A stretch of 25,119 bases of DNA from Burkholderiales bacterium (GCA_947456845.1 CANGUJ010000011.1:1-25119); one strand, 5' to 3'. Positions 14,983 to 23,028 are shown, counted from the stretch's first letter. Numbers and translations are program-made. Notes: generated by a model not told the origin, from the sequence alone.

Positions 14983-15188
14983 ACGCCCCCTTTGGCAGGC
15001 ATGCTTTCAAGCAGGGCCGCGGCAAAGGCGGCAGCGTCGTCCTCGAAGGTCAACCTGGCCCTGACGCGCCCGAAGGCCTCGATCCTCGGCGCCGCTGTCG
15101 CGGCGATCTGTACGGCTCGCTCGGGCGTGACCGCCCAGCCGGCACGGCGTGCGGTGCTCTCCACATCCGCTGCTGAAAACTTGCTCAT
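14979..15188 (-). CDS. Small AtzG-like (DUF4089) protein, amidase partner
   Basis: A 69-residue acidic helical protein: MSKFSAADVEST, then TPERAVQIAATAAPRIEAFGRVR and LTFEDDAAAFAAALLESM. Size and layout fit the AtzG-like/DUF4089 group, small GatC-like subunits that stabilise AtzE-type amidases. Its TGA overlaps the amidase start, indicating coupled translation and a stoichiometric partner. The ATG at 15188 follows GGGAGC and lies fifteen bases after the tyrS stop. The family call is from pattern memory; similarity between such short proteins is weak, so a profile search would settle it. Confidence 0.72.
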   Translation of the reverse strand: MSKFSAADVESTARRAGWAVTPERAVQIAATAAPRIEAFGRVRARLTFEDDAAAFAAALLESMPAKGGV

Positions 15189-15203
15189 TGGCGCTTGCTC
15201 CCG

Positions 15204-16442
15204 TTAACTGCTGATGATGACGCGATGCACTTTTTTCTTGCCGGCACGCAGCAAAAGCGCGCCGTCGCGGATTTCGGCGGGTCCGACGCGTGCCTGGATG
15301 TCGTGCACCGACACATCGTTGACATGCGCACCGCCCTGTTGCATCAGCCGTCTCGCCTCCCCCTTGGACGCCGCCAAGCCGGTTTCCACGAGCAGGTCGA
15401 CCAGGGCAATACCCTCGCTGAACCGTGCCGGACTCACCCGGGTAGAGGGAATCGCATTGAGGTCGCCGCCCACCCCGAAAGCGGCCTGAGACGCCGCGCG
15501 GGCCTCCAACGCCGCAGCCTCCCCGTGGCACAAAAGGGTGGCCTCGAAGGCAAGCCTCGCCTTGGCGGCATTGAGCGCCGCGCCTTCGGCCGACCCCAGC
15601 CGATCAACCTCATCCATCGGTAGAAAGGTGAACAGGGCTAGGAATCGGCGCACGTCGCGGTCGTCAGTATTGATCCAGTACTGGTAGAAGTCGTAGGGGG
15701 TGGTACGCGCGGCGTCCAGCCAGACCGCGCCGGTGGCGGTCTTGCCCATTTTTTCCCCGCGCGCGGTCGTCAGAAGGGGAAAGGTGATGCAGAACGCCTG
15801 CTTGCCGTGCTTGCGGCGAATCAGGTCGGTACCGGCCAGGATATTGCTCCACTGGTCATCCCCGCCCATCTGCAAAAGACAGCCGTGCCGCTCGAACAGG
15901 CTGAGGTAGTCATAGGCCTGCAGCAACTGGTAATTGAACTCGATGAACGACAGCCCCTCCTCGCGTTCCAGCCTCGCCCGGTAGGCTTCGGCGCGCACCA
16001 TCTCATTGACGCGGAAATAGCGGCCGATGTCGCGCAGAAACTCGATGTAATTGAGCTTGAGCAGCCAGTCAGCGTTGTTCGCCGACAGGCCAGCAGCGCC
16101 GTCGAGGTTCAAATATCGACGAAGTTGACCGAGGATACCGAGACCATTGGAGGAGATGGCATCGAAATCCAGCATCTTGCGCATTTCGGTCTTGCCCGAC
16201 GGATCGCCCACCATGGCAGTACCGCCGCCGATCAGCCCGAGCGGCTTGTGGCCGGCACGCTGCAAGTGGGCCATGGCCATGATGGGTACCAGGCTGCCGC
16301 AGTGCAGGCTGCTGGCGGTGGGGTCGAACCCGATATAGAAGGTGACCGGCCCGGCCCCCAGCAGCGCGCGCACGGCGGGTTCGTCGGTGACCTGCGCGAC
16401 GAAGCCGCGCTCCCGCAGGATATCGAAGGCGTTCGAATTCAT
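15204..16442 (-). CDS. tyrS: Tyrosyl-tRNA synthetase
   Basis: A 412-residue class I synthetase that charges tRNA-Tyr. The HIGH-type motif is H47-C-G-S50 within FDPTASSLHCGSL, a variant with Ser in place of the last His. The KMSKS-type motif is KMGKT near residue 230. GDPSGKTEMRKML and the QMGGDDQWSNI tyrosine/adenylate-binding block are present. The C-terminal S4 RNA-binding domain reads VDLLVETGLAASKGEARRLMQQGGAHVN. The length is normal for the TyrS of this type. It diverges from the M23 peptidase gene and shares an overlapping promoter region with it. It heads a run of four same-strand genes, the other three metabolic. Confidence 0.96.
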   Translation of the reverse strand: MNSNAFDILRERGFVAQVTDEPAVRALLGAGPVTFYIGFDPTASSLHCGSLVPIMAMAHLQRAGHKPLGLIGGGTAMVGDPSGKTEMRKMLDFDAISSNGLGILGQLRRYLNLDGAAGLSANNADWLLKLNYIEFLRDIGRYFRVNEMVRAEAYRARLEREEGLSFIEFNYQLLQAYDYLSLFERHGCLLQMGGDDQWSNILAGTDLIRRKHGKQAFCITFPLLTTARGEKMGKTATGAVWLDAARTTPYDFYQYWINTDDRDVRRFLALFTFLPMDEVDRLGSAEGAALNAAKARLAFEATLLCHGEAAALEARAASQAAFGVGGDLNAIPSTRVSPARFSEGIALVDLLVETGLAASKGEARRLMQQGGAHVNDVSVHDIQARVGPAEIRDGALLLRAGKKKVHRVIISS

Positions 16443-16487
16443 GGGTGTTTACGATTGCGCGTCCGCCCGGGGCGAACATGACAGGTT

Positions 16488-16511
16488 TGTTATACTGTGA
16501 TTTTTGTCACG
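16488..16511. promoter_or_regulatory. Shared tyrS / M23 promoter with CRP-like palindrome
   Basis: On the plus strand TG-T-TATACT (16488-16496) is an extended -10 box, predicting transcription of the peptidase gene from about 16503. The same bases read TATAAC on the minus strand, a possible -10 for tyrS. Overlapping and following it is TGTGA-TTTTTG-TCACG (16496-16511), nine of ten arm bases matching the CRP/FNR-type palindrome TGTGA-N6-TCACA. Placed on the start point, it would act as a block rather than an activator site. Confidence 0.5.
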
Positions 16512-16586
16512 CGCGCAGGCTCCGCAACCGAGGCAGCGGTTTGTCGGCAGGAGCGCGCACTCTCCCCGAAAAACAAGGCCCGCCGC

Positions 16587-17894
16587 GTGAAGATCGAGAT
16601 TCTATCCCGCTTGAGCCCCGCACGGATACGCCAGGTGCGCTTCGGGGCGCTTGCGCTGGCCTTGTCAGGCGCGGCGTTCGGCACGCTGGGCGTCGTGGGC
16701 CCGGAGTCGGTTCCCTCGGCCCCGGTATCCCAGGCCCTTTCCCTGGCCGGTTCAGCCGTCATCAGCATCGGCGAGGAAGACCGCGGGGTTTTCCGCGAGG
16801 AGCGCATCCAGCGCGGTGATACGCTGGCCTCGATTCTTGAGCGCCTCGGCGTCGATGACCAGGCCGCCTTCCAGTATTTGCGCTCCAACCCCGCCGCGCG
16901 CGTCTTGTCGAACAACCTGCGTCCGGGCAAGACCATCCGCGCCGAAACCGGAAGCGACGGCGAATTCGTCTCCCTTTCCTATGCGGTATCCCCGACCGAA
17001 ATTCTAAAGGTCGCCAAGGATGACAACGGCTTTACTGCGGCCAAGACCGAGATCCCGCTTGACAAGCGGGTGCACATGAAGGCAGCGGAAATCCGCCATT
17101 CGCTGTTCGCGTCTGCCGATGCGATCGGTCTGCCAGACAGCGTCACCATGCAGGTCGCCGAAATCTTCTCCGGCGACATCGACTTCCACAAAGACATCCG
17201 CCGCGGCGACCGATTCCGGGTGGTCTACGAAATGCTTTATCACGAAGGCGAATTCATTCGCGCAGGCCGCGTCCTGGCGGTGGAGTTCGTCAACAACGGC
17301 AAGACATTTGCGGCCGTCTGGTACGAAAGCCCCGACAGCAAGGACGTATCCGGCTATTTCACCCCGGACGGCAAGAACCTGCGCAAGGCCTTCCTGCGCT
17401 CGCCGCTCGAGTTCTCCCGGGTGACCTCGGGCTTCGGCGGGCGCATGCACCCGATTTTCCAGACCTGGAAACAGCATACCGGGGTCGACTACGCGGCTCC
17501 GGCGGGTACGCGGATTCGCGCGGTGGCCGATGGGGTAGTGGAATTCTCCGGCAAGCAGGGCGGCTATGGGAACGCGGTGGTCATTCGTCATCAGGGCCAG
17601 TACTCCACCCTCTATGCGCATATGAGCGGTTTCGGTCCCGGCGTGACCAAAGGCGCACGCATTTCCCAGGGCGATACCGTCGGTTTTGTGGGTCAGACCG
17701 GCTGGGCGACCGGCCCGCACCTGCATTACGAATTCCGCGTTGCCTCGGTCGCGGTCAATCCGCTGACCATTGCATTGCCGGCCGCCCTGCCCCTCGAGGA
17801 GCGACATCTGGCGGATTTCCGCCTCAGGGCACAACCTTCGATGACGCGCATTACGATGATGCGCACCACCGCGCAATTCGCCGCCCTCGACTAG
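16587..17894 (+). CDS. M23-family peptidoglycan endopeptidase (MepM/OapA-like)
   Basis: A 435-residue envelope protein. After a basic N-terminus there is a single hydrophobic segment, FGALALALSGAAFGTLGVV, that acts as signal anchor. A LysM-like/M23 N-terminal region follows (ERIQRGDTLASILERLGV, then RVVYEMLYHEGEFIRAGRVLA). The C-terminal M23 zinc domain shows GFGGRMHP, HTGVDYA, YAHM and HLHYEF, supplying the His/Asp zinc ligands. It should cut peptide cross-bridges of peptidoglycan during growth. The start is GTG 16587, preceded by AAGG; an earlier GTG at 16497 would precede the predicted transcription start. It is followed ten bases later by anmK, another cell-wall gene. Confidence 0.9.
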   Translation: MKIEILSRLSPARIRQVRFGALALALSGAAFGTLGVVGPESVPSAPVSQALSLAGSAVISIGEEDRGVFREERIQRGDTLASILERLGVDDQAAFQYLRSNPAARVLSNNLRPGKTIRAETGSDGEFVSLSYAVSPTEILKVAKDDNGFTAAKTEIPLDKRVHMKAAEIRHSLFASADAIGLPDSVTMQVAEIFSGDIDFHKDIRRGDRFRVVYEMLYHEGEFIRAGRVLAVEFVNNGKTFAAVWYESPDSKDVSGYFTPDGKNLRKAFLRSPLEFSRVTSGFGGRMHPIFQTWKQHTGVDYAAPAGTRIRAVADGVVEFSGKQGGYGNAVVIRHQGQYSTLYAHMSGFGPGVTKGARISQGDTVGFVGQTGWATGPHLHYEFRVASVAVNPLTIALPAALPLEERHLADFRLRAQPSMTRITMMRTTAQFAALD

Positions 17895-17904
17895 ACGGAA
17901 GGCT

Positions 17905-19008
17905 TTGGAGTCCGCCCTAGCCATCGGCCTGATGTCGGGCACCAGCCTGGACGGCGTGGACGCCGCGCTGGTGGACTTCTCCGGACCGGCCCCGTGCGTG
18001 CGCGCAACCCATTTCGCCACCTTCGCGCCGGCTTTGCGCGACGAGCTTTTCGCGCTTCAGTCCGGCGGTGCCAACGAAATCGAGCGTGCCGCGCTGGCGG
18101 CCAATGGACTCGCTCGCGCGTATGCAGCCGGCGTGGACGCCTTGTTGCAGGATGCTGGCACCTCGGCGGGGTCAGTGCGCGCGATCGGCGCGCACGGTCA
18201 AACCGTGCGGCACCGCCCGGAACTGGGCTTCACGATCCAGCTAAACAATCCTACGCTGCTTGCCGAACTTACCCGAATCACTGTCGTTGCCGACTTCCGG
18301 AGCCGGGATGTGGCCGCCGGCGGGCAGGGCGCACCTCTGGCACCCGCGTTTCACCGGGCATTTTTCGGTAGCGCCATCGAACGGCGCGCGGTCGTCAATG
18401 TGGGCGGCATTGCCAACCTGACGCTGATCGGCAAGGACGGCGGCACGCGCGGATTCGACACCGGCCCGGGGAATGTCTTGATGGACTTCTGGTGTGAGCG
18501 CCATAGGGGTCGATCATTCGATGATGCTGGGGCATGGGCAGGTACCGGGAAAGTCGTTCCGGGGTTGCTGGAGGTCATGCTGCGCGACCCGTACTTCGCC
18601 CGTCCCGCTCCGAAAAGCACCGGGCGCGACCTGTTCAATCCGGCCTGGCTCGCTCGGCAAATTGCCCAGTGCTCGATAGTGGAAGCGCTTGAGCCATCCG
18701 ATGTGCAGGCCACGCTCCTTGAGTTGACCGCACGCAGCATCGCCGATGGCATGGCGGCCCAGGCTGTCGATGCGATTTTTGTGTGCGGAGGGGGCGCTAG
18801 AAACGAAGGCCTGATGCAGCGCCTGCAGGCGCTCATGGGCGCAACGCCGGTGCGCTCGACCGCGGCGATCGGCATTCCGCCTGAGTGGGTGGAGGCGGTG
18901 GCCTTCGCGTGGTTCGCCCTGCAAGCCATCCACGGCAAGCCGGCTAATCTTCCGCAGGTAACCGGCGCGCGCGGGTTGCGGGTGCTGGGCGCCATCTACC
19001 CGGCCTGA
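17905..19008 (+). CDS. anmK: Anhydro-N-acetylmuramic acid kinase
   Basis: A 367-residue sugar kinase of the ASKHA fold that opens and phosphorylates 1,6-anhydro-MurNAc to MurNAc-6-phosphate in cell-wall recycling. The diagnostic N-terminal block GLMSGTSLDGVDAALVDF (8-25) is present, as are GAHGQTVRH, VNVGGIANLTLI, the FDTGPGN phosphate loop and the C-terminal VCGGGARNEGLM. The start must lie before the GLMSGTS motif; the only candidate is a TTG at 17905 preceded by GGAAGG, giving a slightly close ribosome-binding site. It forms an operon with the M23 peptidase gene, matching the roles of both in peptidoglycan turnover. Confidence 0.95.
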   Translation: MESALAIGLMSGTSLDGVDAALVDFSGPAPCVRATHFATFAPALRDELFALQSGGANEIERAALAANGLARAYAAGVDALLQDAGTSAGSVRAIGAHGQTVRHRPELGFTIQLNNPTLLAELTRITVVADFRSRDVAAGGQGAPLAPAFHRAFFGSAIERRAVVNVGGIANLTLIGKDGGTRGFDTGPGNVLMDFWCERHRGRSFDDAGAWAGTGKVVPGLLEVMLRDPYFARPAPKSTGRDLFNPAWLARQIAQCSIVEALEPSDVQATLLELTARSIADGMAAQAVDAIFVCGGGARNEGLMQRLQALMGATPVRSTAAIGIPPEWVEAVAFAWFALQAIHGKPANLPQVTGARGLRVLGAIYPA

Positions 19009-19030
19009 TCCCAGGCGCCACCAAAAAACA

Positions 19031-19055
19031 AAGGGCGCCTCGCGGCGCCCTTCTT
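19031..19055. terminator. Bidirectional intrinsic terminator between anmK and erpA
   Basis: Stem GGGCGCC (19033-19039) and GGCGCCC (19044-19050) with loop TCGC, extended by AA/TT. TTCTT follows on the plus strand, and an A-rich run (19023-19032) gives a T-rich tail on the minus strand. It serves the convergent anmK and erpA genes. Confidence 0.85.
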
Positions 19056-19077
19056 GCAGCCGTGCCGCCGGGACTGG

Positions 19078-19428
19078 TTAGACCGAAAAGGACGATCCGC
19101 AGCCGCAGGTAGTCTGGGCATTCGGATTCTTGATGACGAACTGCGCGCCTTCGAGGTCTTCCTTGTAATCGATTTCCGCGCCTACCAGATACTGATAACT
19201 CATTGAGTCGATCAGCAGCTTGACGCCGTTTTTTTCGAGCATGGAGTCGTCTTCGTTGACGGTTTCGTCGAACGTGAACCCGTACTGGAAACCCGAGCAC
19301 CCGCCACCGGTGACGAATACCCGCAATTTCAGCTCAGGATTACCTTCCTCGTCGATCAGCTGGGCAACCTTGGTCGCGGCGCTGTCGCTGAAGATGAACG
19401 GTACTGGGATTTCGGACGGTGCATTCAT
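19078..19428 (-). CDS. erpA: Iron-sulfur cluster insertion protein ErpA
   Basis: A 116-residue A-type carrier that delivers Fe-S clusters to apoproteins. The three conserved cysteines are present, one in GGGCSGFQYGFTFDE and two in the C-terminal CGCGSSFSV, with SYQYLVGAEIDYKEDLEGAQF between. The N-terminal PFIFSDSAATKVAQLIDEEGN is typical for ErpA rather than IscA. The ATG at 19428 has AGAGG seven bases upstream, and a promoter is visible about 40 bp further. It is separate from the bactofilin gene by 149 bp. Confidence 0.96.
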   Translation of the reverse strand: MNAPSEIPVPFIFSDSAATKVAQLIDEEGNPELKLRVFVTGGGCSGFQYGFTFDETVNEDDSMLEKNGVKLLIDSMSYQYLVGAEIDYKEDLEGAQFVIKNPNAQTTCGCGSSFSV

Positions 19429-19463
19429 TGACTAGCCTCTTGGGTCTGGATTCCGACATTCAT

Positions 19464-19492
19464 ATTATGGGGCCGATGGCCAGCAACTTCAA
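19464..19492 (-). promoter_or_regulatory. erpA promoter, sigma70-type
   Basis: Minus strand TTGAAG (19487-19492), 17-base spacer, CATAAT (19464-19469). Predicted start is near 19458, some 30 bases before the erpA ATG. The upstream stretch 19518-19533 holds a CCGCGC-TTTG-GCGCGG hairpin that may mark the end of the bactofilin transcript, though no T-run follows. Confidence 0.6.
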
Positions 19493-19577
19493 ACGCACCG
19501 CCAGTAGGGTCTTGAGACACCGCGCTTTGGCGCGGCTGGTAGAGCGACGCCGTGCGCGGGGGCGGGTTCGAGGCGCC

Positions 19578-20000
19578 TCAGGTGTTGTTGGCCGCCAGTT
19601 TGAGGTTGCCGCGCTGGCCGTCGGCGCCGAGCGCCCCGCTGTGCTCGAGCTTGCCATCGAGGGTTGCGCCAAGGTGGATTTCCAGCGCCTTGTAGTGTAC
19701 GTCGCCGCGCACGCGCGCCTTGGGCTGCAGTTCGAGAAACTCGGATACGAAGATCGGCCCTTCCACGCCGCCGTTGATGACCACATGGGCGGCGCGGATC
19801 TCGCCTTCCACATGCGCCTTTTCGCTGACCACCAGCGTGCTGTTGGTCTCCGCCGTGCCGCCGGCTGCAACCACGTTGCCGCGCACGGTGCCGTCGATGC
19901 GCAGGCCGCCGGAGAACACCACGTTGCCTTCGATGACCGTGGTGACCCCGATGAGGCTGTCGATGGTGCTTTGTGGCTTGTTCCGCTTGAGTCCGAACAT
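19578..20000 (-). CDS. Bactofilin family protein
   Basis: A 140-residue cytoskeletal protein. The N-terminal tail MFGLKRNKPQSTID is followed by the bactofilin beta-helix, seen as repeated hydrophobic/Gly strands: LIGVTTVIEGNVVFSGGLRIDG, TVRGNVVA, HVEGEIRAAHVVINGGVEG, ARVRGDVHYKALEIHLGATLDGKL. Bactofilins polymerise without nucleotide and organise cell-wall enzymes or polysaccharide export at specific sites. The start is ATG 20000, with AGAGGAAA seven bases upstream; a longer frame to 20054 would overlap the preceding gene. It follows the DUF6776 membrane protein gene and lies one gene from two peptidoglycan enzymes, so a morphogenesis role is a fair inference. Confidence 0.92.
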   Translation of the reverse strand: MFGLKRNKPQSTIDSLIGVTTVIEGNVVFSGGLRIDGTVRGNVVAAGGTAETNSTLVVSEKAHVEGEIRAAHVVINGGVEGPIFVSEFLELQPKARVRGDVHYKALEIHLGATLDGKLEHSGALGADGQRGNLKLAANNT

Positions 20001-20040
20001 GTTGGTTTCCTCTCTCTCGGCTGCGGCAGGCGCAACCCGC

Positions 20041-20847
20041 TTATCGTTTCGCATCAGCCGGTTCCCGAATCGAGACGGGAACCTGGACCGGCACGGTCTG
20101 GGATGCTCGCACGCGGTCGCCTTCGAGAACCCTGACCATGACCTGCTTGGGGACGACCCTCGCCGGCAGATCCAGACTGCCTTCGACCCGCTGAAAATAG
20201 CGAAACTTCACCCGGGTGACGTCGGGCGCGGCTTTTTCGTTGGCGGGGAGGCGGATGATAGCACCGTTGGCGCCGCCGTCCGGGTCAATCTGGAATTCCA
20301 GGCGGCCTGAAAACTCCGGTTCCTGCTGGTTGCCCATGATGCTGCCGGTGCGGGTACCACGGGTGAGCAGCAACCTGAACTTCAATTGCCCCGCCTCCAC
20401 CGCAACCCTTGCACCGGCGATGGTGAAGGAGCCCTCCTGCCGCTCGCCGGCCATCATGCCTTCGAACATCGCCAGGTCTTCTTTGAGCCGGGTATTTTCC
20501 GTCTCAAGGACCTGCACCTGGGCTGCCAGGTTGCGCTGCGTGGTTTGCTCGATCGCGAGGCGGCTGCCGGATGCGTCCTGGTCGGCGCGCAGTCGGGCAT
20601 TTTCCTGGCTCAGCGACGCAGCGCGGGCACGCAGGTCGGTCAGTTCCTGCTGAACTTCATCCCGGTCGAATCCCGCGAACCTGCGCCCCGCATCATAGAT
20701 CCACGCAGCAAAGGCGGTCGACACGGAAAGCACGACAATCCAGAACAACGCGCGCAAATACCAGGGAATGTGAGTGCGCACCGACATTTTCGGCGCCGCG
20801 ATGGTCATGCGGCGCCGCATGAACCGGAAAAGCCGGAAATTCGGCAT
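20041..20847 (-). CDS. DUF6776-family inner-membrane coiled-coil protein
   Basis: A 268-residue protein with a short basic cytoplasmic N-terminus and one transmembrane helix, YLRALFWIVVLSVSTAFAAWIY (29-50). A heptad-patterned coiled coil follows (about 60-128: VQQELTDLRARAASLSQENARLR and so on). The periplasmic beta-rich domain ends VRVLEGDRVRASQTVPVQVPVSI. The layout matches the family I know as DUF6776, usually found beside bactofilin genes in betaproteobacteria. Function is not known; a membrane anchor or periplasmic partner for the bactofilin is a sensible guess. ATG 20847 has GAGG six to seven bases upstream. It lies 29 bases after argC and 40 before bactofilin, probably in one operon. 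Confidence 0.85.
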   Translation of the reverse strand: MPNFRLFRFMRRRMTIAAPKMSVRTHIPWYLRALFWIVVLSVSTAFAAWIYDAGRRFAGFDRDEVQQELTDLRARAASLSQENARLRADQDASGSRLAIEQTTQRNLAAQVQVLETENTRLKEDLAMFEGMMAGERQEGSFTIAGARVAVEAGQLKFRLLLTRGTRTGSIMGNQQEPEFSGRLEFQIDPDGGANGAIIRLPANEKAAPDVTRVKFRYFQRVEGSLDLPARVVPKQVMVRVLEGDRVRASQTVPVQVPVSIREPADAKR

Positions 20848-20876
20848 GGGCAGCCTCTGCGCAGCGCGTGGGCTGG

Positions 20877-21905
20877 TCAGGGCACCAATCCGACCGACTC
20901 TAGGCCCGTCGATTCGGGCAAGCCGGCCATGATGTTCATCACCTGCACCGCCTGCCCGGCCGCACCTTTGGTGAGATTGTCGATGACCGACAGAATCATC
21001 AGAGTGTCGCCGGCGCCTACTCGATGCACGGCGATCCGGCAGGTGTTCGCGCCTCGCACCGAGCGCGTATCCGGCGTCGACCCGGGCGGCATCACATCCA
21101 CGAAGGGCTCGCCGGCATAGGCTTTTTCATACACCTCCTGGAAATCCGCCTCTTTCGTGATGCGCGCATACAAGGTGGCATGGATGCCGCGGATCATGGG
21201 TGTCAGATGGGGGGTGAATACCAGCCCGACTGGCGCGGAGGTCATGCGCGCAAGCCCCTGCACGATTTCCGGATGGTGGCGATGGCCGGCAACACCGTAG
21301 GCCTTGAAATTGTCCGCCGCCTCCGCGTGCAGGATGCCGACCTCGGCCTTGCGACCCGCGCCCGATACGCCGGATTTGCAATCCGCGATCAGGTGCGATG
21401 CATCGATGAGACCTTGCTCCAGTGCCGGCTTGAAGCCCAGTTGCACCGAGGTCGGGTAGCATCCCGGCAATCCGATGACGCGCGCGCTGCGAATGGCGGC
21501 GCGATTGACTTCCGGGAGCCCGTAAACAGATTCCTCGAGCAGTGCCACCGCCGAGTGCGGCATCTTGTACCACTTCTCGAACACGGCGGTATCGCGCAGC
21601 CTGAAGTCGGCGGCCAGATCGATGATCTTGACGCCTGCGCCGACCAGCGCAGGCCCCATGTCCATCGCGACGCCGTGCGGCGTGGCGAAGAACACCACGT
21701 CGCACTTGTCGAGCGCGGCGTCTTCCGGCGTTGAAAAGGCGAGGTCGACAGCCTTGCGCAGGGAAGGAAACATGTCCGCGACCGGCAAGCCGGCTTCCTT
21801 GCGCGAGGTGATGGCCTTCAGCCTCGCCGCAGGATGACGGGCGAGCAACCTCAAGAGTTCGACCCCGGTGTAGCCGGTGCCTCCGACGATGCCGATATTG
21901 AGCAT
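20877..21905 (-). CDS. argC: N-acetyl-gamma-glutamyl-phosphate reductase
   Basis: A 342-residue NADPH-dependent reductase making N-acetylglutamate semialdehyde, the third step of arginine synthesis. The Rossmann nucleotide loop is GIVGGTGYTGVELLRLL (5-21), and the catalytic Cys is C149 in GLPGCYPTS. The typical KSGVSGAGR and the HRHHPEI block with the proton-transferring His are present. The ATG at 21905 has a perfect AGGAGG ribosome-binding site. Upstream there is an inverted repeat ATCCGG-ATA-CCGGAT (21924-21938) that may be an operator. It is separated from rpsI by a terminator, so it has its own promoter. Confidence 0.96.
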   Translation of the reverse strand: MLNIGIVGGTGYTGVELLRLLARHPAARLKAITSRKEAGLPVADMFPSLRKAVDLAFSTPEDAALDKCDVVFFATPHGVAMDMGPALVGAGVKIIDLAADFRLRDTAVFEKWYKMPHSAVALLEESVYGLPEVNRAAIRSARVIGLPGCYPTSVQLGFKPALEQGLIDASHLIADCKSGVSGAGRKAEVGILHAEAADNFKAYGVAGHRHHPEIVQGLARMTSAPVGLVFTPHLTPMIRGIHATLYARITKEADFQEVYEKAYAGEPFVDVMPPGSTPDTRSVRGANTCRIAVHRVGAGDTLMILSVIDNLTKGAAGQAVQVMNIMAGLPESTGLESVGLVP

Positions 21906-21965
21906 TCGAGCCTCCTGTTCAGTATCCGGATACCGGATCGGCGCACATCATCCGCTATTGAACCC

Positions 21966-21996
21966 AAAAAAAAGGGCCGCCACGCGGGCAGCCCTT
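21966..21996 (-). terminator. Intrinsic terminator of the rplM-rpsI operon
   Basis: Minus strand stem AAGGGCTGCC/GGCGGCCCTT (10 pairs, one T-G wobble) with loop CGCGT, followed by eight Ts. It lies just after the rpsI stop and before argC. Confidence 0.9.
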
Positions 21997-22020
21997 TTCG
22001 GACGTACTGCTAGACCGCGA

Positions 22021-22413
22021 TCAGCGCTTCGAGAATTGCTTGCGGCGTCGCGCCTTGTGCAAGCCGACCTTCTTGCGCTCGACTTCGCGGGCGTCGCGCG
22101 TGACCAAACCCGCCTTGGACAACACAGGCTTGAGCGTCGCATCGTAGTCGATCAGGGCACGCGTGATGCCATGGCGCACCGCGCCGGCCTGCCCCGACTC
22201 CCCGCCACCGGCGACGTTGACCTGGATGTCGAAAGTCTCGAGATGGTTCGTCAACTCAAGCGGCTGGCGGACGATCATGCGGCCGGTTTCGCGGGCGAAG
22301 AAACTGTCGACCGGCTTGCCGTTGACGACGATCGCGCCCTTGCCCGACTTCATGAAAACCCGTGCCACCGCAGTCTTGCGGCGCCCGGTACCATAATTCT
22401 TGTTGTCGATCAT
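22021..22413 (-). CDS. rpsI: 30S ribosomal protein S9
   Basis: A 130-residue ribosomal protein with GTGRRKTAVARVF near the N-terminus and GGGESGQAGAVRHGITRALI in the middle. The basic tail ends KARRRKQFSKR, which reaches the P-site tRNA. The ATG has GAGG five bases upstream. It follows rplM by 24 bases, the universal L13-S9 pair, and is transcribed from the rplM promoter. Confidence 0.98.
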   Translation of the reverse strand: MIDNKNYGTGRRKTAVARVFMKSGKGAIVVNGKPVDSFFARETGRMIVRQPLELTNHLETFDIQVNVAGGGESGQAGAVRHGITRALIDYDATLKPVLSKAGLVTRDAREVERKKVGLHKARRRKQFSKR

Positions 22414-22437
22414 GATGACCTCGAAGGAACTTCAGGC

Positions 22438-22869
22438 CTAGTGGAGGGCCAATGACTGCGGTTGTTGCGCGGCATGCGGATGCGAAGCCTCCGCATACAC
22501 CTTGAGCTTTTTGAACATGGCGTAGCCGAGCGGGCCCTTGGGCAGCATGCCCTTGACCGCCTTTTCCAGCGCACGACCCGGGGCACGCTCCTGCATCTTG
22601 CCGAACGTGGTTTCGTAGATGCCCCCGGGGAACCCGCTATGCCGGTAGTACTTCTTATCGAGCGCCTTGTTGCCGGTGACGCGCAGCTTGGCAGCGTTGA
22701 CAACGATGATGTAGTCGCCGGTATCGACGTGCGGCGTGAACTCAGGCTTGTGCTTGCCGCGCAGACGGCGGGCGATTTCGGTGGCGACCCGGCCGAGAAC
22801 CTTGTCTTCGGCATCGATCAAATACCAGCCGCGGGTGACTTCATGCGGTTTGGCGGAGAAGGTTTTCAT
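22438..22869 (-). CDS. rplM: 50S ribosomal protein L13
   Basis: A 143-residue early-assembly protein of the large subunit. Diagnostic segments are WYLIDAEDKVLGRVATEIARRLRGK, the HVDTGDYIIVVNA block, KKYYRHSGFPGG and GMLPKGPLGYAMFKKLKVY. The ATG at 22869 follows GAGG by five bases. The 5' leader is about 120 nt, long enough to hold an autoregulatory fold (L13 regulates its own mRNA in Escherichia coli), though I could not identify one. Confidence 0.98.
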   Translation of the reverse strand: MKTFSAKPHEVTRGWYLIDAEDKVLGRVATEIARRLRGKHKPEFTPHVDTGDYIIVVNAAKLRVTGNKALDKKYYRHSGFPGGIYETTFGKMQERAPGRALEKAVKGMLPKGPLGYAMFKKLKVYAEASHPHAAQQPQSLALH

Positions 22870-22998
22870 TTCAACCTCAGCTTCTACTCAACTTGTAATC
22901 TGTGGGCGCGGCCTCCATAGCTCGACGTTGAGGGGCCACATGTCGTATCTCGACCGCCATGCCACAGTTCAATTGGCTAACGCAGCAAAGAGCCTGCC

Positions 22999-23028
22999 AT
23001 TATAAGCGCTCGTTTCCCCTCTGGTCAA
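22999..23028 (-). promoter_or_regulatory. rplM-rpsI promoter, strong sigma70-type
   Basis: Minus strand TTGACC (23023-23028), 18-base spacer, TATAAT (22999-23004). The predicted start is near 22992. It is the best sigma70 match in the window, in keeping with a ribosomal protein operon. Confidence 0.85.

Noticed and set aside
12770..15025. 751-codon minus-strand frame across the amidase and DMT genes
   Set aside because: Off-frame shadow rich in Arg; the true genes lie in other frames with intact catalytic motifs.
19419..20135. Plus-strand frame of 238 codons antisense to bactofilin
   Set aside because: Shadow of the bactofilin gene; no family features, and it runs through the erpA promoter region.
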